DNA of 64,000 bases from an uncultured Clostridia bacterium (GCA_944384855.1 CALWUY010000050.1:1-64000); one strand, 5' to 3'; shown: positions 27,848 to 37,371, numbered from the stretch's first letter. A program made the numbers and translations. Notes: generated by a model from the sequence alone, not told the origin.

Positions 27848-28669
27848 TCAGTTGGCAGGAACAGCGCCCGCTTCTGTAATTATTGATTTTGCATCTTCTG
27901 ACAGACAGAAATCAAAGAAGCTCTGCGCGGTTTCGGAAAGTTCCTTGTCTTCTTTTGTTACCAGTACAAAAGGTCTCTGAATTTTATAAGATCCATCTTT
28001 GATTGTGTCTTCCGAAGGAGCCACACCGCCGACTGTCAAAGCTTTGACCGTGTCTCCTACAGAGGCCAGAGACGCGTATCCGATAGCATTTGGGTTGGCC
28101 GCAACCGCCGAGATAACATCTCCTGTAGCGGTAAGTTCCTGACGGTATTTGCATTTGCCTTCAGTATCGGTTATAGACTCGAAACCGTCGCGTGTTCCGC
28201 TGTTGGGTTCTCTTCCTATAAGTACTATTTCAGCGTCATTTCCGCCCAATTCTTTCCAGTTGGTTATGCTTCCGGTATATATCTGAGCGATCTGTTCTAT
28301 GGTAAGGTCTGAAACCGGATTACCGTTGTTGACAATTACTGCGATTCCGTCCAGTGCAAGTATAGTTTCTTTAAGGCCGTTTGCCTTTTCTTCATCCTTA
28401 AGTGCGCGGCTTGAAAGTCCTATATCGCATCTGTCTTCCGACACAGCAGTGATTCCGGTTCCTGAACCGGTAGGATTATAAGTAAAGGTTACATCGCTGT
28501 TTTCCTGTTCAAATGCCTCACCCAAAGCTCCGATTACGCTCTCCATGGAAGTCGAGCCGTCTGTCGCGACTTTCTTTTCCACTTCGTTGCAGCCGGTCAT
28601 CGCAGATACCATCAAAAGTGCCGCTGCAAGCAGACTTACGATTTTTTTTACCGAAATTTTGTTTTTCAT
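27848..28669 (-). CDS. pstS: Phosphate-binding lipoprotein PstS
   Basis: A 273-residue substrate-binding lipoprotein. The N-terminus has a signal with lipobox MTGC (Cys27). The phosphate-binding segments DGSTSMES and GSGTGI and EPNSGTRDGFE are present. First gene of the phosphate operon, with AAGGAG 11 bp upstream and a Pho-regulated promoter. Confidence 0.94.
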   Translation of the reverse strand: MKNKISVKKIVSLLAAALLMVSAMTGCNEVEKKVATDGSTSMESVIGALGEAFEQENSDVTFTYNPTGSGTGITAVSEDRCDIGLSSRALKDEEKANGLKETILALDGIAVIVNNGNPVSDLTIEQIAQIYTGSITNWKELGGNDAEIVLIGREPNSGTRDGFESITDTEGKCKYRQELTATGDVISAVAANPNAIGYASLASVGDTVKALTVGGVAPSEDTIKDGSYKIQRPFVLVTKEDKELSETAQSFFDFCLSEDAKSIITEAGAVPAN

Positions 28670-28743
28670 AACTGATTTTACTCCTTCTTGTTTCCAAAGT
28701 TTTGTTTACAGCAGGTATTTTATTTTTCCTGCCGTCTGACCAC

Positions 28744-28772
28744 ATTTTAACTTTACTGTGTAAAATTGACAA
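28744..28772 (-). promoter_or_regulatory. Promoter of the pst-pho operon
   Basis: On the minus strand, TTGTCA (28772-28767), 17 bp, TAAAAT (28749-28744). It is interleaved with the TTACAC repeats. Confidence 0.75.
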
Positions 28773-28797
28773 TCCCGTCTGTGTAAAATGCGTGTAA
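28758..28797 (-). promoter_or_regulatory. Pho-box direct repeats upstream of pstS
   Basis: Three minus-strand TTACAC hexamers (plus-strand GTGTAA at 28758, 28781 and 28792), separated by 23 and 11 bp, i.e. about one or two helical turns. Gram-positive PhoP/PhoB sites are TT(A/T/C)ACA-like hexamers with ~11-bp spacing, so these are likely binding sites of the PhoB encoded in this operon. Confidence 0.75.
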
Positions 28798-28862
28798 AAT
28801 TTATACATGATTATTCTTAACCAAAAATGCCAGAAAATTCTGTTTGTTAATACATTTATGTC

Positions 28863-28892
28863 TTGACACATATACTGTTTAGGCTGTAAAAT
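28863..28892 (+). promoter_or_regulatory. Promoter of mntP
   Basis: TTGACA at 28863-28868 and TAAAAT at 28887-28892, 18-bp spacing. The short leader leaves no room for a yybP-ykoY manganese riboswitch. Confidence 0.65.
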
Positions 28893-28928
28893 ATATTTTA
28901 TAATGTGTGTTTCGGAGTGGTTATTCAG

Positions 28929-29498
28929 GTGGGCATTGTTGAACTCTTTATTTTAGCCGTCGGCCTTTCGATGGACGCGTTTGCGGTTTCTGTATGTAAA
29001 GGACTTTCGGTGAAAAAAATACAAATCAAACATGCGCTTATAACCGGACTGTGGTTCGGCGGATTTCAGAGCCTTATGCCTCTTATAGGATATTTTTTGG
29101 GTTCAGCTTTTGAAAAATACGTAACCGGAGTAGACCATTATATCGCATTTATACTTTTAGGCGCAATAGGCGCCAATATGATAAAGGAATCCTTTTCTGA
29201 AGAGGAACATTCATCAGACTGCGGTTTCGGAATAAAAGCTATGTTTCCGATGGCTGTGGCTACAAGCATAGACGCGCTGGCGGTAGGCATTACATTTGCT
29301 CTGCTTGCCGACGTTAAAATAGTTTCAGCTGTTTCGTTTATAGGTGTCACCACGTTTATTCTTTCGTCTGTGGGAGTAAAGCTGGGAAACCTTTTCGGTG
29401 CAAAATACAAATCCAAAGCGGAATTTGCCGGAGGAATTATACTTATACTTTTAGGATTAAAAATTCTGCTTGAACATTTAGGAGTGATTACATTTTGA
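28929..29498 (+). CDS. mntP: Manganese efflux pump MntP
   Basis: A ~189-residue membrane protein with six predicted helices and the duplicated MntP signatures [15 protein letters not shown] and [10 protein letters not shown], whose Asp residues are needed for Mn2+ export. The start is placed at GTG 28929 with GGAG upstream; the frame continues open to 28905. The stop overlaps the next gene's TTG start. Confidence 0.88.
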   Translation: MGIVELFILAVGLSMDAFAVSVCKGLSVKKIQIKHALITGLWFGGFQSLMPLIGYFLGSAFEKYVTGVDHYIAFILLGAIGANMIKESFSEEEHSSDCGFGIKAMFPMAVATSIDALAVGITFALLADVKIVSAVSFIGVTTFILSSVGVKLGNLFGAKYKSKAEFAGGIILILLGLKILLEHLGVITF

Positions 29499-30025
29499 AA
29501 AACCGTGCAAAAATCGAATACATAGTAACCGGAGCGCTGATAGCGGCCGCTTACGCAGGGCTTACATATATAAGCAGTATATTCAATTTGGCTTACGGGC
29601 CTATTCAGCTGCGTATTTCCGAAGTGCTTACCATACTGCCGATTTTCACGCCTGCCGCCATACCCGGACTTACAGTAGGGTGTTTCATCGCGAACATAGG
29701 TTCATTTAATGCAGCGGACTTGGTTTTCGGGACACTTGCCACACTCGCCGCGGCAATACTTACGAGGGTATTAAGAGATATAAAATTCAAGGGTATTCCC
29801 TTTTTGGCTTTTTTCCCGGCGGTTATAGTAAATGCGGTAGTTATAGGTTTTGAGATAGCGTTATTTTTCCTGCCGGAGGGATTTTCTTTATGGGGATTTA
29901 TAATATCAGGATTTCAGGTAGGGCTCGGAGAATTGATTGTATGTTATCTTTTCGGCACGCCGTTTTATATTGTGGTTAAGAAATACCGTATTTTTGAAAG
30001 AAATTATTTTGACAGGCAGCCTTAA
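29495..30025 (+). CDS. queT: QueT-like transporter (queuosine precursor ECF S-component family)
   Basis: A 176-residue membrane protein with about six helices. The segment [30 protein letters not shown] is characteristic of the QueT family, which imports preQ0/preQ1-type precursors with an ECF module. The start is TTG 29495, overlapping the mntP stop, with GGAGTG upstream. I found no preQ1 riboswitch in front, because the gene is embedded behind mntP. Confidence 0.83.
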   Translation: MKNRAKIEYIVTGALIAAAYAGLTYISSIFNLAYGPIQLRISEVLTILPIFTPAAIPGLTVGCFIANIGSFNAADLVFGTLATLAAAILTRVLRDIKFKGIPFLAFFPAVIVNAVVIGFEIALFFLPEGFSLWGFIISGFQVGLGELIVCYLFGTPFYIVVKKYRIFERNYFDRQP

Positions 30026-30070
30026 CACCTGTTGATTAATAATGATAATAATATTTTGGGAGGAACTAAA

Positions 30071-31321
30071 ATGACGAGATACGAATCAGCAAAACAGCTT
30101 TATGAGAAGTTCGGAGTAGATGTAGAGAAGGCTATCCGGACTTTAAAAGAAATACCCGTAAGCCTTCACTGCTGGCAGGGAGACGACGTAATAGGATTTG
30201 ACCATGACGGTCCGTTGACCGGAGGAATACAGACCACCGGAAATTATCCCGGAAAAGCAAGGAACTGGCAGGAACTCATGCAGGATATGGAGAAGGTAAT
30301 ATCGCTGTGTCCGGGCAAGAAGAAACTCAATGTTCACGCCTGCTATGCTATTTTTGAAGAAGGAGAATTCGTCGACAGGGATAAAATCGAGCCTAAACAT
30401 TTTGCTAAATGGGTAGAGCTTGCCAAGAAATACGGCATGGGTATTGATTTTAACCCGACGTTTTTCTCTCATCCCATGTGCAAAGACGGACTGACGCTTT
30501 CAAGCCCTGACGAAGAGGTAAGAAAGTTTTGGATAAACCACGGCAAAGCCTGCATACGCATATCGCAGTATTTTGCTGAGGAAACGGGTGTACCCTGCGT
30601 AATGAATATCTGGACGGGCGACGGTTACAAAGACATACCTGCCGACAGAATGGGGCCGCGTATGAGATATAAGGAATCCATAGAGGAAATCCTCGCAGAG
30701 CCTTATGACAAGTCAAAAGTCAAACCTTGCGTTGAGTCAAAGGTATTCGGTATAGGAGTTGAGGCCTATACGACAGGTTCAGCGGAGTTTTCCCTTTCGT
30801 TTGCCGCTATGCATGACGGCTGCCTGCCGCTTATGGATAACGGACATTATCATCCGACAGAGGTCGTTTCAGATAAAATTCCTGCGCTGCTGTGCTTCTT
30901 TGACGAAATAGCGCTTCATATCACAAGGCCTATCCGCTGGGATTCGGACCACGTAGTAATTTTCGATGACGAGACAAAGGAAATGGCTAAGGAAATAGTC
31001 CGCTGCGACGCGCTTGACAGAGTTTACATGGCGCTCGACTATTTTGACGCCAGCATCAACCGCATATCCGCCTGGACCGTGGGATTCCGCAGCTGGCAGA
31101 AAGCGCTTCTCAACGCCCTTGTCACACCTAACGCGCTTTTAAAGCAGCTTCAGGATGAGAACAGCCTGACAAAGCTTATGGTGATATCGGAAGAGATCAA
31201 AACACTGCCTTTCGGGGATATCTGGGAGCATTACTGTGAGACCGAAGGCGTTCCGGCAGACGAGAGCTGGTTCAACGAAGTGGAGAAATACGAAAAAGAG
31301 GTACTCTCAAAGAGAAACTGA
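30071..31321 (+). CDS. rhaA: L-rhamnose isomerase
   Basis: A 416-residue enzyme converting L-rhamnose to L-rhamnulose. The start is ATG 30071 with GGGAGGA upstream. Family blocks are visible: SLHCWQGDDV, GNYPGKARN, NVHACYA, IDFNPTFFSHP, NIWTGDGYKD and MDNGHYHPTE, the last two holding metal-binding and catalytic residues. No rhamnulokinase or aldolase is adjacent. It fits the plant-glycan theme of the window. Confidence 0.94.
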   Translation: MTRYESAKQLYEKFGVDVEKAIRTLKEIPVSLHCWQGDDVIGFDHDGPLTGGIQTTGNYPGKARNWQELMQDMEKVISLCPGKKKLNVHACYAIFEEGEFVDRDKIEPKHFAKWVELAKKYGMGIDFNPTFFSHPMCKDGLTLSSPDEEVRKFWINHGKACIRISQYFAEETGVPCVMNIWTGDGYKDIPADRMGPRMRYKESIEEILAEPYDKSKVKPCVESKVFGIGVEAYTTGSAEFSLSFAAMHDGCLPLMDNGHYHPTEVVSDKIPALLCFFDEIALHITRPIRWDSDHVVIFDDETKEMAKEIVRCDALDRVYMALDYFDASINRISAWTVGFRSWQKALLNALVTPNALLKQLQDENSLTKLMVISEEIKTLPFGDIWEHYCETEGVPADESWFNEVEKYEKEVLSKRN

Positions 31322-31337
31322 TAAAAAGCGCATAATT

Positions 31338-31370
31338 AAAGCGAAATCCCCAAAGGTTTTCGCTTTTTTT
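31338..31370 (+). terminator. Terminator of rhaA
   Basis: AAAGCGAAA (31338) pairs with TTTTCGCTTT (31357-31366), followed by more T. Confidence 0.85.
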
Positions 31371-31411
31371 GCAAAATATGGATAAAAATTAAATATTTAT
31401 TCATAAAACTC

Positions 31412-31440
31412 TTGTCAACAACACGCAGTTATGATAGAAT
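31412..31440 (+). promoter_or_regulatory. Promoter of the DUF4190-like gene
   Basis: TTGTCA at 31412-31417 and TAGAAT at 31435-31440, 17-bp spacing. Confidence 0.65.
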
Positions 31441-31494
31441 GTTAAATGTAAACATTTATATGTATACATAATTAATAATTTGGAGGGTTTATAA

Positions 31495-31986
31495 ATGGAA
31501 GAGAAAGATTTCAATCAGGAAACACAGGCTGAACAGGCGGCTCCCGAAGCCGAAAAGGCTCCCGAACAGCAGCAGGCTCCCGCAGCCGAAAGCGCTCCGG
31601 TAACCGAAGCGGCAGCTAAGGTTGACGCAGCTATTGACGGTGCGGTCAACAAGGTTTTCGGCAGTGATGATGACGGCAAAAAGCTTTCTATAGCCGCGCT
31701 CATACTCGGTATAGTAGGTATCGCAGGCGGAGTATTTTTAAGCTTTATTCCTTTTATAGGCATCATCACGTTTGTATGCGCGCTTTTGGGAATTATTTTA
31801 GGCGTTAAGGGACGCGGAAAATCCATCGCCGTAAACGGCAAAGCCTCCGGTCTTGCAACCGCCGGTTTCATTCTCGGCATTATCGGCGTTGTTTTCGGCG
31901 CCGTAGGGCTTATCTGCTCTCTGTGTTCAAGCGCAGTGCTTTGCGCGGGCTTAGGCGCAAGCAATGCTTTAGCAGGTCTTCAGTAA
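31495..31986 (+). CDS. DUF4190-like small membrane protein
   Basis: A 163-residue protein. The first ~60 residues are Ala/Glu/Gln/Pro-rich and probably disordered; residues ~65-160 contain membrane helices with Gly-rich repeats (AALILGIVGIAGGVF, GLATAGFILGIIGVVFG), as in DUF4190 proteins. Function unknown. It has its own promoter and terminator and a strong TTTGGAGGG ribosome site. Confidence 0.75.
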   Translation: MEEKDFNQETQAEQAAPEAEKAPEQQQAPAAESAPVTEAAAKVDAAIDGAVNKVFGSDDDGKKLSIAALILGIVGIAGGVFLSFIPFIGIITFVCALLGIILGVKGRGKSIAVNGKASGLATAGFILGIIGVVFGAVGLICSLCSSAVLCAGLGASNALAGLQ

Positions 31987-31995
31987 AATGCTTTT

Positions 31996-32027
31996 AAGCG
32001 CCGCTTAACTCGCGGCGCTTAATTTTT
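31996..32027 (+). terminator. Terminator
   Basis: AAGCGCCGC (31996-32004) pairs with GCGGCGCTT (32012-32020), followed by AATTTTTA. Confidence 0.85.
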
Positions 32028-32059
32028 ATGCTTTAAAAATTTTACCTTTGAGGTGAATT

Positions 32060-32866
32060 ATGTTCCCGTATATAACCCTTTTCGGAAAGGTTTATACCTT
32101 ATATGCAATAATGTCGGTCATAGGAATTTTCGTTTCGGGTATTTTTATGTGCCGGCTCACAAAAAAGAGAGGGCTCAACGATAACGATACCATTATACTG
32201 CTGTTATTTTCGGCGATAGGCGTGCTTTTGGGAAGTCATATATTATACGGGATAACCAATATAAAAATACTCCCGTCACTTTTTTCGGTAGATTCCTTCG
32301 GTGAGTTTCTGACGGTTTTGGGCAATATATTCGGGGGCGCTGTATTTTACGGAGGTCTTATAGGCGGTCTTATTGCCGGAGCAATCACACTTAAGCTGAA
32401 AAAAATGGATTTTGCCGTTTTTTCGGATATGGCGGCGGTAATTATCCCGCTGTTTCACTTTTTTGCAAGGATCGGCTGTTTTTTAAGCGGATGCTGCTAC
32501 GGCATAGAATGCGAATGGGGATTTACGGCACATAATAATCCGTTTGTTCCTGAAATAAACGGGGTATCCCGTTTTCCTGTACAGCTTTTAGAGTCTTTTT
32601 TAAACATAATTCTTTTCCTTATATTGTATCTGCTTTACCGAAAAAGCCTTGCTGACAAACGGCTGCAGGGTAAGCTTATGCTGATTTATCTGATGTCATA
32701 TTCGGTAATAAGATTTTTTGACGAATTTTTAAGGGGAGACGGTATCCGGGGATTTATATTCGGTATTTCCACTTCTCAATTTATAAGTATAATCCTTTTT
32801 TCCGGTTCGCTTATATGGCTTATCATAATGAGTTTCAAAAAAACTCATCAGTCGGATAAACAGTGA
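32060..32866 (+). CDS. lgt: Prolipoprotein diacylglyceryl transferase (Lgt family)
   Basis: A 268-residue membrane protein with about seven helices. ARIGCFLSGCCYG corresponds to the Lgt signature region and the C-terminal FFDEFLRGDGIRG carries the conserved Arg/Gly motif. It differs from classical Lgt (R-GNF-N-E) and belongs to the Cys-rich Clostridia branch, so transferase activity is likely but not certain. The window encodes lipoproteins (PstS, 63340) that would be substrates. Confidence 0.8.
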   Translation: MFPYITLFGKVYTLYAIMSVIGIFVSGIFMCRLTKKRGLNDNDTIILLLFSAIGVLLGSHILYGITNIKILPSLFSVDSFGEFLTVLGNIFGGAVFYGGLIGGLIAGAITLKLKKMDFAVFSDMAAVIIPLFHFFARIGCFLSGCCYGIECEWGFTAHNNPFVPEINGVSRFPVQLLESFLNIILFLILYLLYRKSLADKRLQGKLMLIYLMSYSVIRFFDEFLRGDGIRGFIFGISTSQFISIILFSGSLIWLIIMSFKKTHQSDKQ

Positions 32867-32872
32867 AAATAA

Positions 32873-32904
32873 AAAAACGGCAGTTTATCAAAACTGCCGT
32901 TTTT
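32873..32904. terminator. Bidirectional terminator
   Basis: A 14-bp stem (32873-32886 with 32891-32904) with A-run and T-run ends serves the convergent lgt-like and pqqD-like genes. The pqqD-like stop codon is in the loop. Confidence 0.85.
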
Positions 32905-33250
32905 GATTTTCAAACGTTACAAACCCATAACTTGAAAGTATCCTGAAATATTCCGAAAGCCTTTCATAAAGCGGATGTGCCGCTTCACCGAAATGCCCGT
33001 CCACTTCTTTGCCGATTTCTGTAATATCTTTTTTACCGTCTATAAGCGGCCATACAAAGCTGCCTGTTTTATCAAGATGTATATAACTGATTTTTGGCTT
33101 TTTAAAGAAAATCTGGGCTATGCGGTTAAAAACTCCGCGGTTTTTAACCTCCAAAGTAACCGCCCCGCTCTCGTCGGCGCTCCAGTCTATCTCCGGATTT
33201 CTCCTCGGTACATTATCAAGAAAATTCTGTTTTTTATCTTTCTTAATCAT
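32888..33250 (-). CDS. PqqD-like peptide-binding protein
   Basis: A 120-residue protein from ATG 33250, which overlaps the OPT stop as ATGA; an alternative in-frame ATG at 33271 would add seven residues. Residues ~45-120 match the PqqD fold: ISYIHLDKTGSFVWPLIDGKKDITEI. PqqD-type proteins present peptide precursors to radical SAM enzymes, but no such enzyme or precursor is nearby. The coupling with an oligopeptide transporter is notable. Confidence 0.75.
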   Translation of the reverse strand: MIKKDKKQNFLDNVPRRNPEIDWSADESGAVTLEVKNRGVFNRIAQIFFKKPKISYIHLDKTGSFVWPLIDGKKDITEIGKEVDGHFGEAAHPLYERLSEYFRILSSYGFVTFENQKRQF

Positions 33251-35148
33251 TTTGCTTCGCTTTTCTTCCATACCGTAAACTTAAGAAGTAAGAGGATGAT
33301 TATTCCGAGCACCGCCAGACCGCCTATATCCGACACCGCCGCCGGTATATATTCCGAAATATCAATAACTTTTCCTATGCCGAATACCGCAAGAACCGCC
33401 AGCGCTATTCCGACAAGACCTTCTCCGGCTATCATACCGGAACAGAAAAGTATTCCTCTGCTTACAATCGACTCTTTTTCCTGCTGATTTCTCTTAAGTC
33501 TGTCAAGCGCCAGACGTACAATACCGCCTACCATAATGCAGGCGCTTAACTGTACCGGCAGATATACGCCTATCGCAAAGGGAAGCACCGGTATACCTAA
33601 CAGTTCCACCGCGACCGCGATAAACACGCCTGTGAATACCAACGCCCAGGGGAGATTTCCGCCCATTACGCCTTCAACTATAAGCTTCATCAGACTCGCC
33701 TGAGGAGCGGGAAGCTCTTCAGAGCCGAACTTCCACGCGTCGTCAAGCAGATACAGCGTACCGCCTATGGCAAGCGCTGCGGCGATTACTCCGACGATTT
33801 GACCTATCTGCTGCTTTTTAGGCGTTGCGCCTAAAATATATCCGGTTTTAAGGTCCTGTGAGGTATCCCCCGCTATCGCCGCGATTATACATATAACGGA
33901 ACCTATCGCTATAGCGCTGCACATACCGGTTATACCCTCAGCGCCTGTAAACTTAAGAATAAGCGTGGCTATAAGCAGTGTGGCAATGGCCATTCCCGAA
34001 ACAGGATTGTTGCTGCTGCCTACAATTCCCACCATTCTCGATGAAACAGTAGCGAAGAAGAACCCGAAAACAACTATAATTACCGCTCCCAAAAAATTCA
34101 CCGGGATCGCCGGAACCAGCCATACCAGCACAGTAAGCAGCAATATGGATATCAATACCGTTTTAATGCTTATTTCCCTTTCGGTCCTGAGTGCTCCGCC
34201 GCCGGCATTTGAAAAGCCTTTAAGCGCACCCGCAAAGGTTCTTATTATAAGCGGCAGCGATTTTATCAGGCTTATAATACCTCCTGCCGCCAGCGCTCCC
34301 GCGCCGATATATCTTACATAGCTGCCCCATACACCCGAAGCTCCGCTTTCGGCGAAAATTTCTCCCACAGTTTGATCGATACTCGGATACAGCACGCTGT
34401 CGCCTCCGAAAATAACGATAAGCGGAATAATTACAAGCCAGCCTAAAACTCCCCCGGCAAACATATAAGATGAAATTTTGGGTCCGCAGATATATCCTAC
34501 ACTCATAACCGCCGGATATATCTGTGTGCCGATTTCTCCCGCGTATCCTTTTACCCTTAATGAAACCTCGCTTGAAACGGCCTTAAGCCCGTCTATAATA
34601 AATTTGAAGAGCGCGGCAAATCCCATTCCGGCAAATACGGTTGCCGCTCCGGAACCGCCCTTTTCACCTGCGAGCAGAACCTCCGCGCAGGCAGTGCCCT
34701 CCGGGTAAGGCAGGGTTCCGTGTTCCTTGACTATAAGCGCGTTTCTCAGCGGTATCATAAAAAACGTTCCCAAAAGTCCGCCTATTACCGCGATAAGCGT
34801 GATCTCCAAAAGACTCGGCTTGTCCGCTTTGCCCTCCGCCGCCCATATAAAAAGGGTGGGCAGAGTGAATATTGCGCCGGCCGCAAGAGATTCGCCTGCG
34901 GAACCGGTGGTCTGTACTATATTGCTTTCGAGAATTGAGTTTTTACGCAGAATAACGCGTATTACCCCCATAGCGATAACCGCGGAAGGTATTGATGCAG
35001 AAACCGTCATACCGACTCTGAGTCCTAAATATGCGTTTGCCGCACCGAAAACAACCGCCAGAATAACGCCCATCAATATAGATGTAACCGTAAGCTCAGG
35101 CGTAATCTTTTCAGCCGGGATATACGGCTTGAATTGTGTTTTTTTCAT
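33247..35148 (-). CDS. OPT family oligopeptide transporter
   Basis: A 633-residue membrane protein with about fourteen helices. Features of the family: FGAANAYLGLRVGMTVSASIP near the N-terminus, GTLPYPEGTACAEVL, and GDTSQDLKTGYILGATP. It probably imports small peptides (or metal-peptide complexes) by ion symport. It has its own promoter and is followed by the overlapping PqqD-like gene. Confidence 0.9.
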   Translation of the reverse strand: MKKTQFKPYIPAEKITPELTVTSILMGVILAVVFGAANAYLGLRVGMTVSASIPSAVIAMGVIRVILRKNSILESNIVQTTGSAGESLAAGAIFTLPTLFIWAAEGKADKPSLLEITLIAVIGGLLGTFFMIPLRNALIVKEHGTLPYPEGTACAEVLLAGEKGGSGAATVFAGMGFAALFKFIIDGLKAVSSEVSLRVKGYAGEIGTQIYPAVMSVGYICGPKISSYMFAGGVLGWLVIIPLIVIFGGDSVLYPSIDQTVGEIFAESGASGVWGSYVRYIGAGALAAGGIISLIKSLPLIIRTFAGALKGFSNAGGGALRTEREISIKTVLISILLLTVLVWLVPAIPVNFLGAVIIVVFGFFFATVSSRMVGIVGSSNNPVSGMAIATLLIATLILKFTGAEGITGMCSAIAIGSVICIIAAIAGDTSQDLKTGYILGATPKKQQIGQIVGVIAAALAIGGTLYLLDDAWKFGSEELPAPQASLMKLIVEGVMGGNLPWALVFTGVFIAVAVELLGIPVLPFAIGVYLPVQLSACIMVGGIVRLALDRLKRNQQEKESIVSRGILFCSGMIAGEGLVGIALAVLAVFGIGKVIDISEYIPAAVSDIGGLAVLGIIILLLLKFTVWKKSEAK

Positions 35149-35198
35149 CCTTAATACTCCTATCTGCCGCAGAATACCGCGGCAACAAAATTCGTATT

Positions 35199-35227
35199 AT
35201 TTTACCATAATAATTATAATTTCGCAA
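35199..35227 (-). promoter_or_regulatory. Promoter of the OPT gene
   Basis: Minus-strand TTGCGA (35227-35222), 17 bp, TAAAAT (35204-35199). A short GC hairpin (TGCCGC/GCGGCA) lies between it and the start. Confidence 0.6.
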
Positions 35228-35237
35228 CAAAAGCCCC

Positions 35238-36680
35238 TCAGTAACATTTTTCCAGTACACTCAACACCAAATTATATATCTTTTCAACTGAAGATATGCT
35301 GAGCCTTTCGTTTACCGTATGAACATCGTAAAGCTGAGGCCCTATTGATATGCCGTCAAAACCCGAAATTTTACCGGCAAACACTCCGCATTCAAGTCCG
35401 GCGTGTATCGCCTCAACCTTAGGCTCATGACCCAGCTGTTCTGTAAAAGTGCGGACATATATTTGCCTCATCTCAGAGTTTTGATTAAACTCCCACGGCG
35501 GATAATATCCGGATGCCTCTGTTTTGGCATTGAGTAATTTAAAAAATGTCATCAGCTTTTCTTCAAGAAACTTCAAAGCGGAATTCCTGTTGCTTCTGAG
35601 CGCAAAGCTTAACAAGCACTCGGTTTCCCGCATCTCAAGTATTCCCAAATTAAGAGAAGTTTCTACAAGTCCCTCAATTTCAGCGCTCATTTCAACAACA
35701 CCGCCCGGCGCGCAGAGCAGCGCGTAAATTATTCTTTCCTGAGATTTGCTGTCGGCACAGTCAAATTCTCCTTCTTCCAGGACTTCCGCGCAGTAACAAA
35801 AATCAGGTTCCCTTCCTGACAGTTCCTTTTTTATAACCTCGGCATACTCTTTGGTTTTTTCGACAAAATCCGACGCGTCCTCACAGCACAGTTCCATCTC
35901 ACAGCAGGACGGAATAGCGTTGCCTTTATCGCCGCCTTTTACGGATATTATGCTGAAACGGGTATGTTTGGCCGCAAAATCCAAAAATCTTCCCGCCAGC
36001 ATATCGGCGTTTTGTCTGCCCTCGTTTATGCATATTCCTGAATGTCCGCCTTTAAGTCCGCTTAATGTCACTTTTATCCGGGTTCCGACCGCCTTTTGAC
36101 GTGTTACCGGGATAAACGCCCTAAAATCGCTTCCTCCCGCGCAGGATACCGTAACGGTTTCAAGCTCCTCCGAATCGAGATTTATCATTCGCTTTCCCTT
36201 TAATACCGATGCGTCAAAGGCAGATGCCCCTATCATTCCTATCTCTTCATCGGATGTGAAAACCGCTTCTATCGGAGGATGATTGATATTTTTATCGGCT
36301 AAAATACTCAGTATCATGGCAACGGCTATGCCGTTGTCAGCTCCGAGGGTAGTGTTTTTTGCGCCTATAAGGTCTCCGTCGATGAAAAGCTCCGGTCCCT
36401 TCTTTAAAAAATCTATGTCGCTGTCAGGAGTTTTCTGGCATACCATATCAAGATGTCCCTGCAAGATTACCGGATCCGCGTTCTCATAACCCGCTGACGC
36501 AGGCTTGAATATTACCACATTGTCAGCATCGTCTTTCAGCGCCCTGAGGCCGTGTTCCGCGGCGAAGTTCAAACAGTAACCGGCAATTCCTTCGGTATTG
36601 CCGGAACTTCTCGGCACAGCGCTTATCTCCTCGAAATATTTGAATACTCCTTTTTGGGAAAGACCGTTAAGTACAGTCAT
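35238..36680 (-). CDS. pepD: Xaa-His dipeptidase (M20 family)
   Basis: A 480-residue cytoplasmic aminopeptidase. ATG 36680 has GAGGTG seven bases upstream, better than the in-frame GTG at 36689. M20 motifs: GHLDMV, catalytic/metal Asp in LGADNGIAVA, SDEEIGMIGA with the general-base Glu, and IHAGLECG near the end. It cleaves dipeptides with Mn2+/Zn2+. It is upstream of, and on the same strand as, the OPT peptide transporter, suggesting peptide use. Confidence 0.93.
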   Translation of the reverse strand: MTVLNGLSQKGVFKYFEEISAVPRSSGNTEGIAGYCLNFAAEHGLRALKDDADNVVIFKPASAGYENADPVILQGHLDMVCQKTPDSDIDFLKKGPELFIDGDLIGAKNTTLGADNGIAVAMILSILADKNINHPPIEAVFTSDEEIGMIGASAFDASVLKGKRMINLDSEELETVTVSCAGGSDFRAFIPVTRQKAVGTRIKVTLSGLKGGHSGICINEGRQNADMLAGRFLDFAAKHTRFSIISVKGGDKGNAIPSCCEMELCCEDASDFVEKTKEYAEVIKKELSGREPDFCYCAEVLEEGEFDCADSKSQERIIYALLCAPGGVVEMSAEIEGLVETSLNLGILEMRETECLLSFALRSNRNSALKFLEEKLMTFFKLLNAKTEASGYYPPWEFNQNSEMRQIYVRTFTEQLGHEPKVEAIHAGLECGVFAGKISGFDGISIGPQLYDVHTVNERLSISSVEKIYNLVLSVLEKCY

Positions 36681-36690
36681 AAAATTCACC

Positions 36691-37371
36691 TCATATTAAA
36701 ATGTAAAGCAGTATACCTATAAACTGCAGCAGCGAGCCCAAAACCACAAAAATATGGAATACCGAATGCATATACCTGTGTCCGCCTTTGCCTGCCACAG
36801 CATAAAGCACCGCGCCTATAGTATATGCAATTCCTCCGCACAGCAGCCAAATAAATGCTTTGGAACCCATAGCTTCTATTGCCGATTTTCCGGTGAGCAC
36901 AATACACCACCCTTGTGCCAAATAGCAGATAACTGAAAAAATGTTATATTTTTTGAGATCTATGGCATTAAGCGTTATTCCGAGCACCGAAACTCCCCAC
37001 ACGACCGCGAATACTGTCCAGCCGAGCACAGTGTTATACTCCCGCAGCGACACAAGGGCAATAGGCGTATATGTTCCGGAAATCAAAATAAACACAGAAC
37101 AATGATCTATTACCTGCATAACCTTTTTGGCGGTATGATTTGTCAGTCCGTGATAAATGCTTGATATAGTATACAGTATTATCATTGAAAATCCGTATAT
37201 AAATGACGCCGTCACCTGATAAGCGTCGCCGTTTAAAAAGGATTTTATCACACACAGCACACATACCGCTATACCCAATGCGCCGCCGGTAATATGTGAT
37301 ACCATATTGAAAATTTCTTCCCCTCTCGTATAGTCGGGGAGCTTTCTGTCAATTAATTTTGTTCTCTTCAT
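36691..37371 (-). CDS. Hemolysin III / PAQR family membrane protein
   Basis: A 226-residue protein with seven predicted helices. The PAQR motifs are visible: EIFNMVSHITGGALG, SSIYHGLTN, VIDHCSVFILISGTYTP and HRYMHSVFHIFVVLGS, giving the zinc-binding His/Asp set. Its biochemical role in bacteria is unknown. It ends 10 bp before the pepD start, whose ribosome site lies in its last codons. Confidence 0.9.
   Translation of the reverse strand: MKRTKLIDRKLPDYTRGEEIFNMVSHITGGALGIAVCVLCVIKSFLNGDAYQVTASFIYGFSMIILYTISSIYHGLTNHTAKKVMQVIDHCSVFILISGTYTPIALVSLREYNTVLGWTVFAVVWGVSVLGITLNAIDLKKYNIFSVICYLAQGWCIVLTGKSAIEAMGSKAFIWLLCGGIAYTIGAVLYAVAGKGGHRYMHSVFHIFVVLGSLLQFIGILLYILI

Noticed and set aside
28800..28928. 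Manganese riboswitch (yybP-ykoY) before mntP
   Set aside because: The promoter leaves a leader too short for the element and no matching core is visible.
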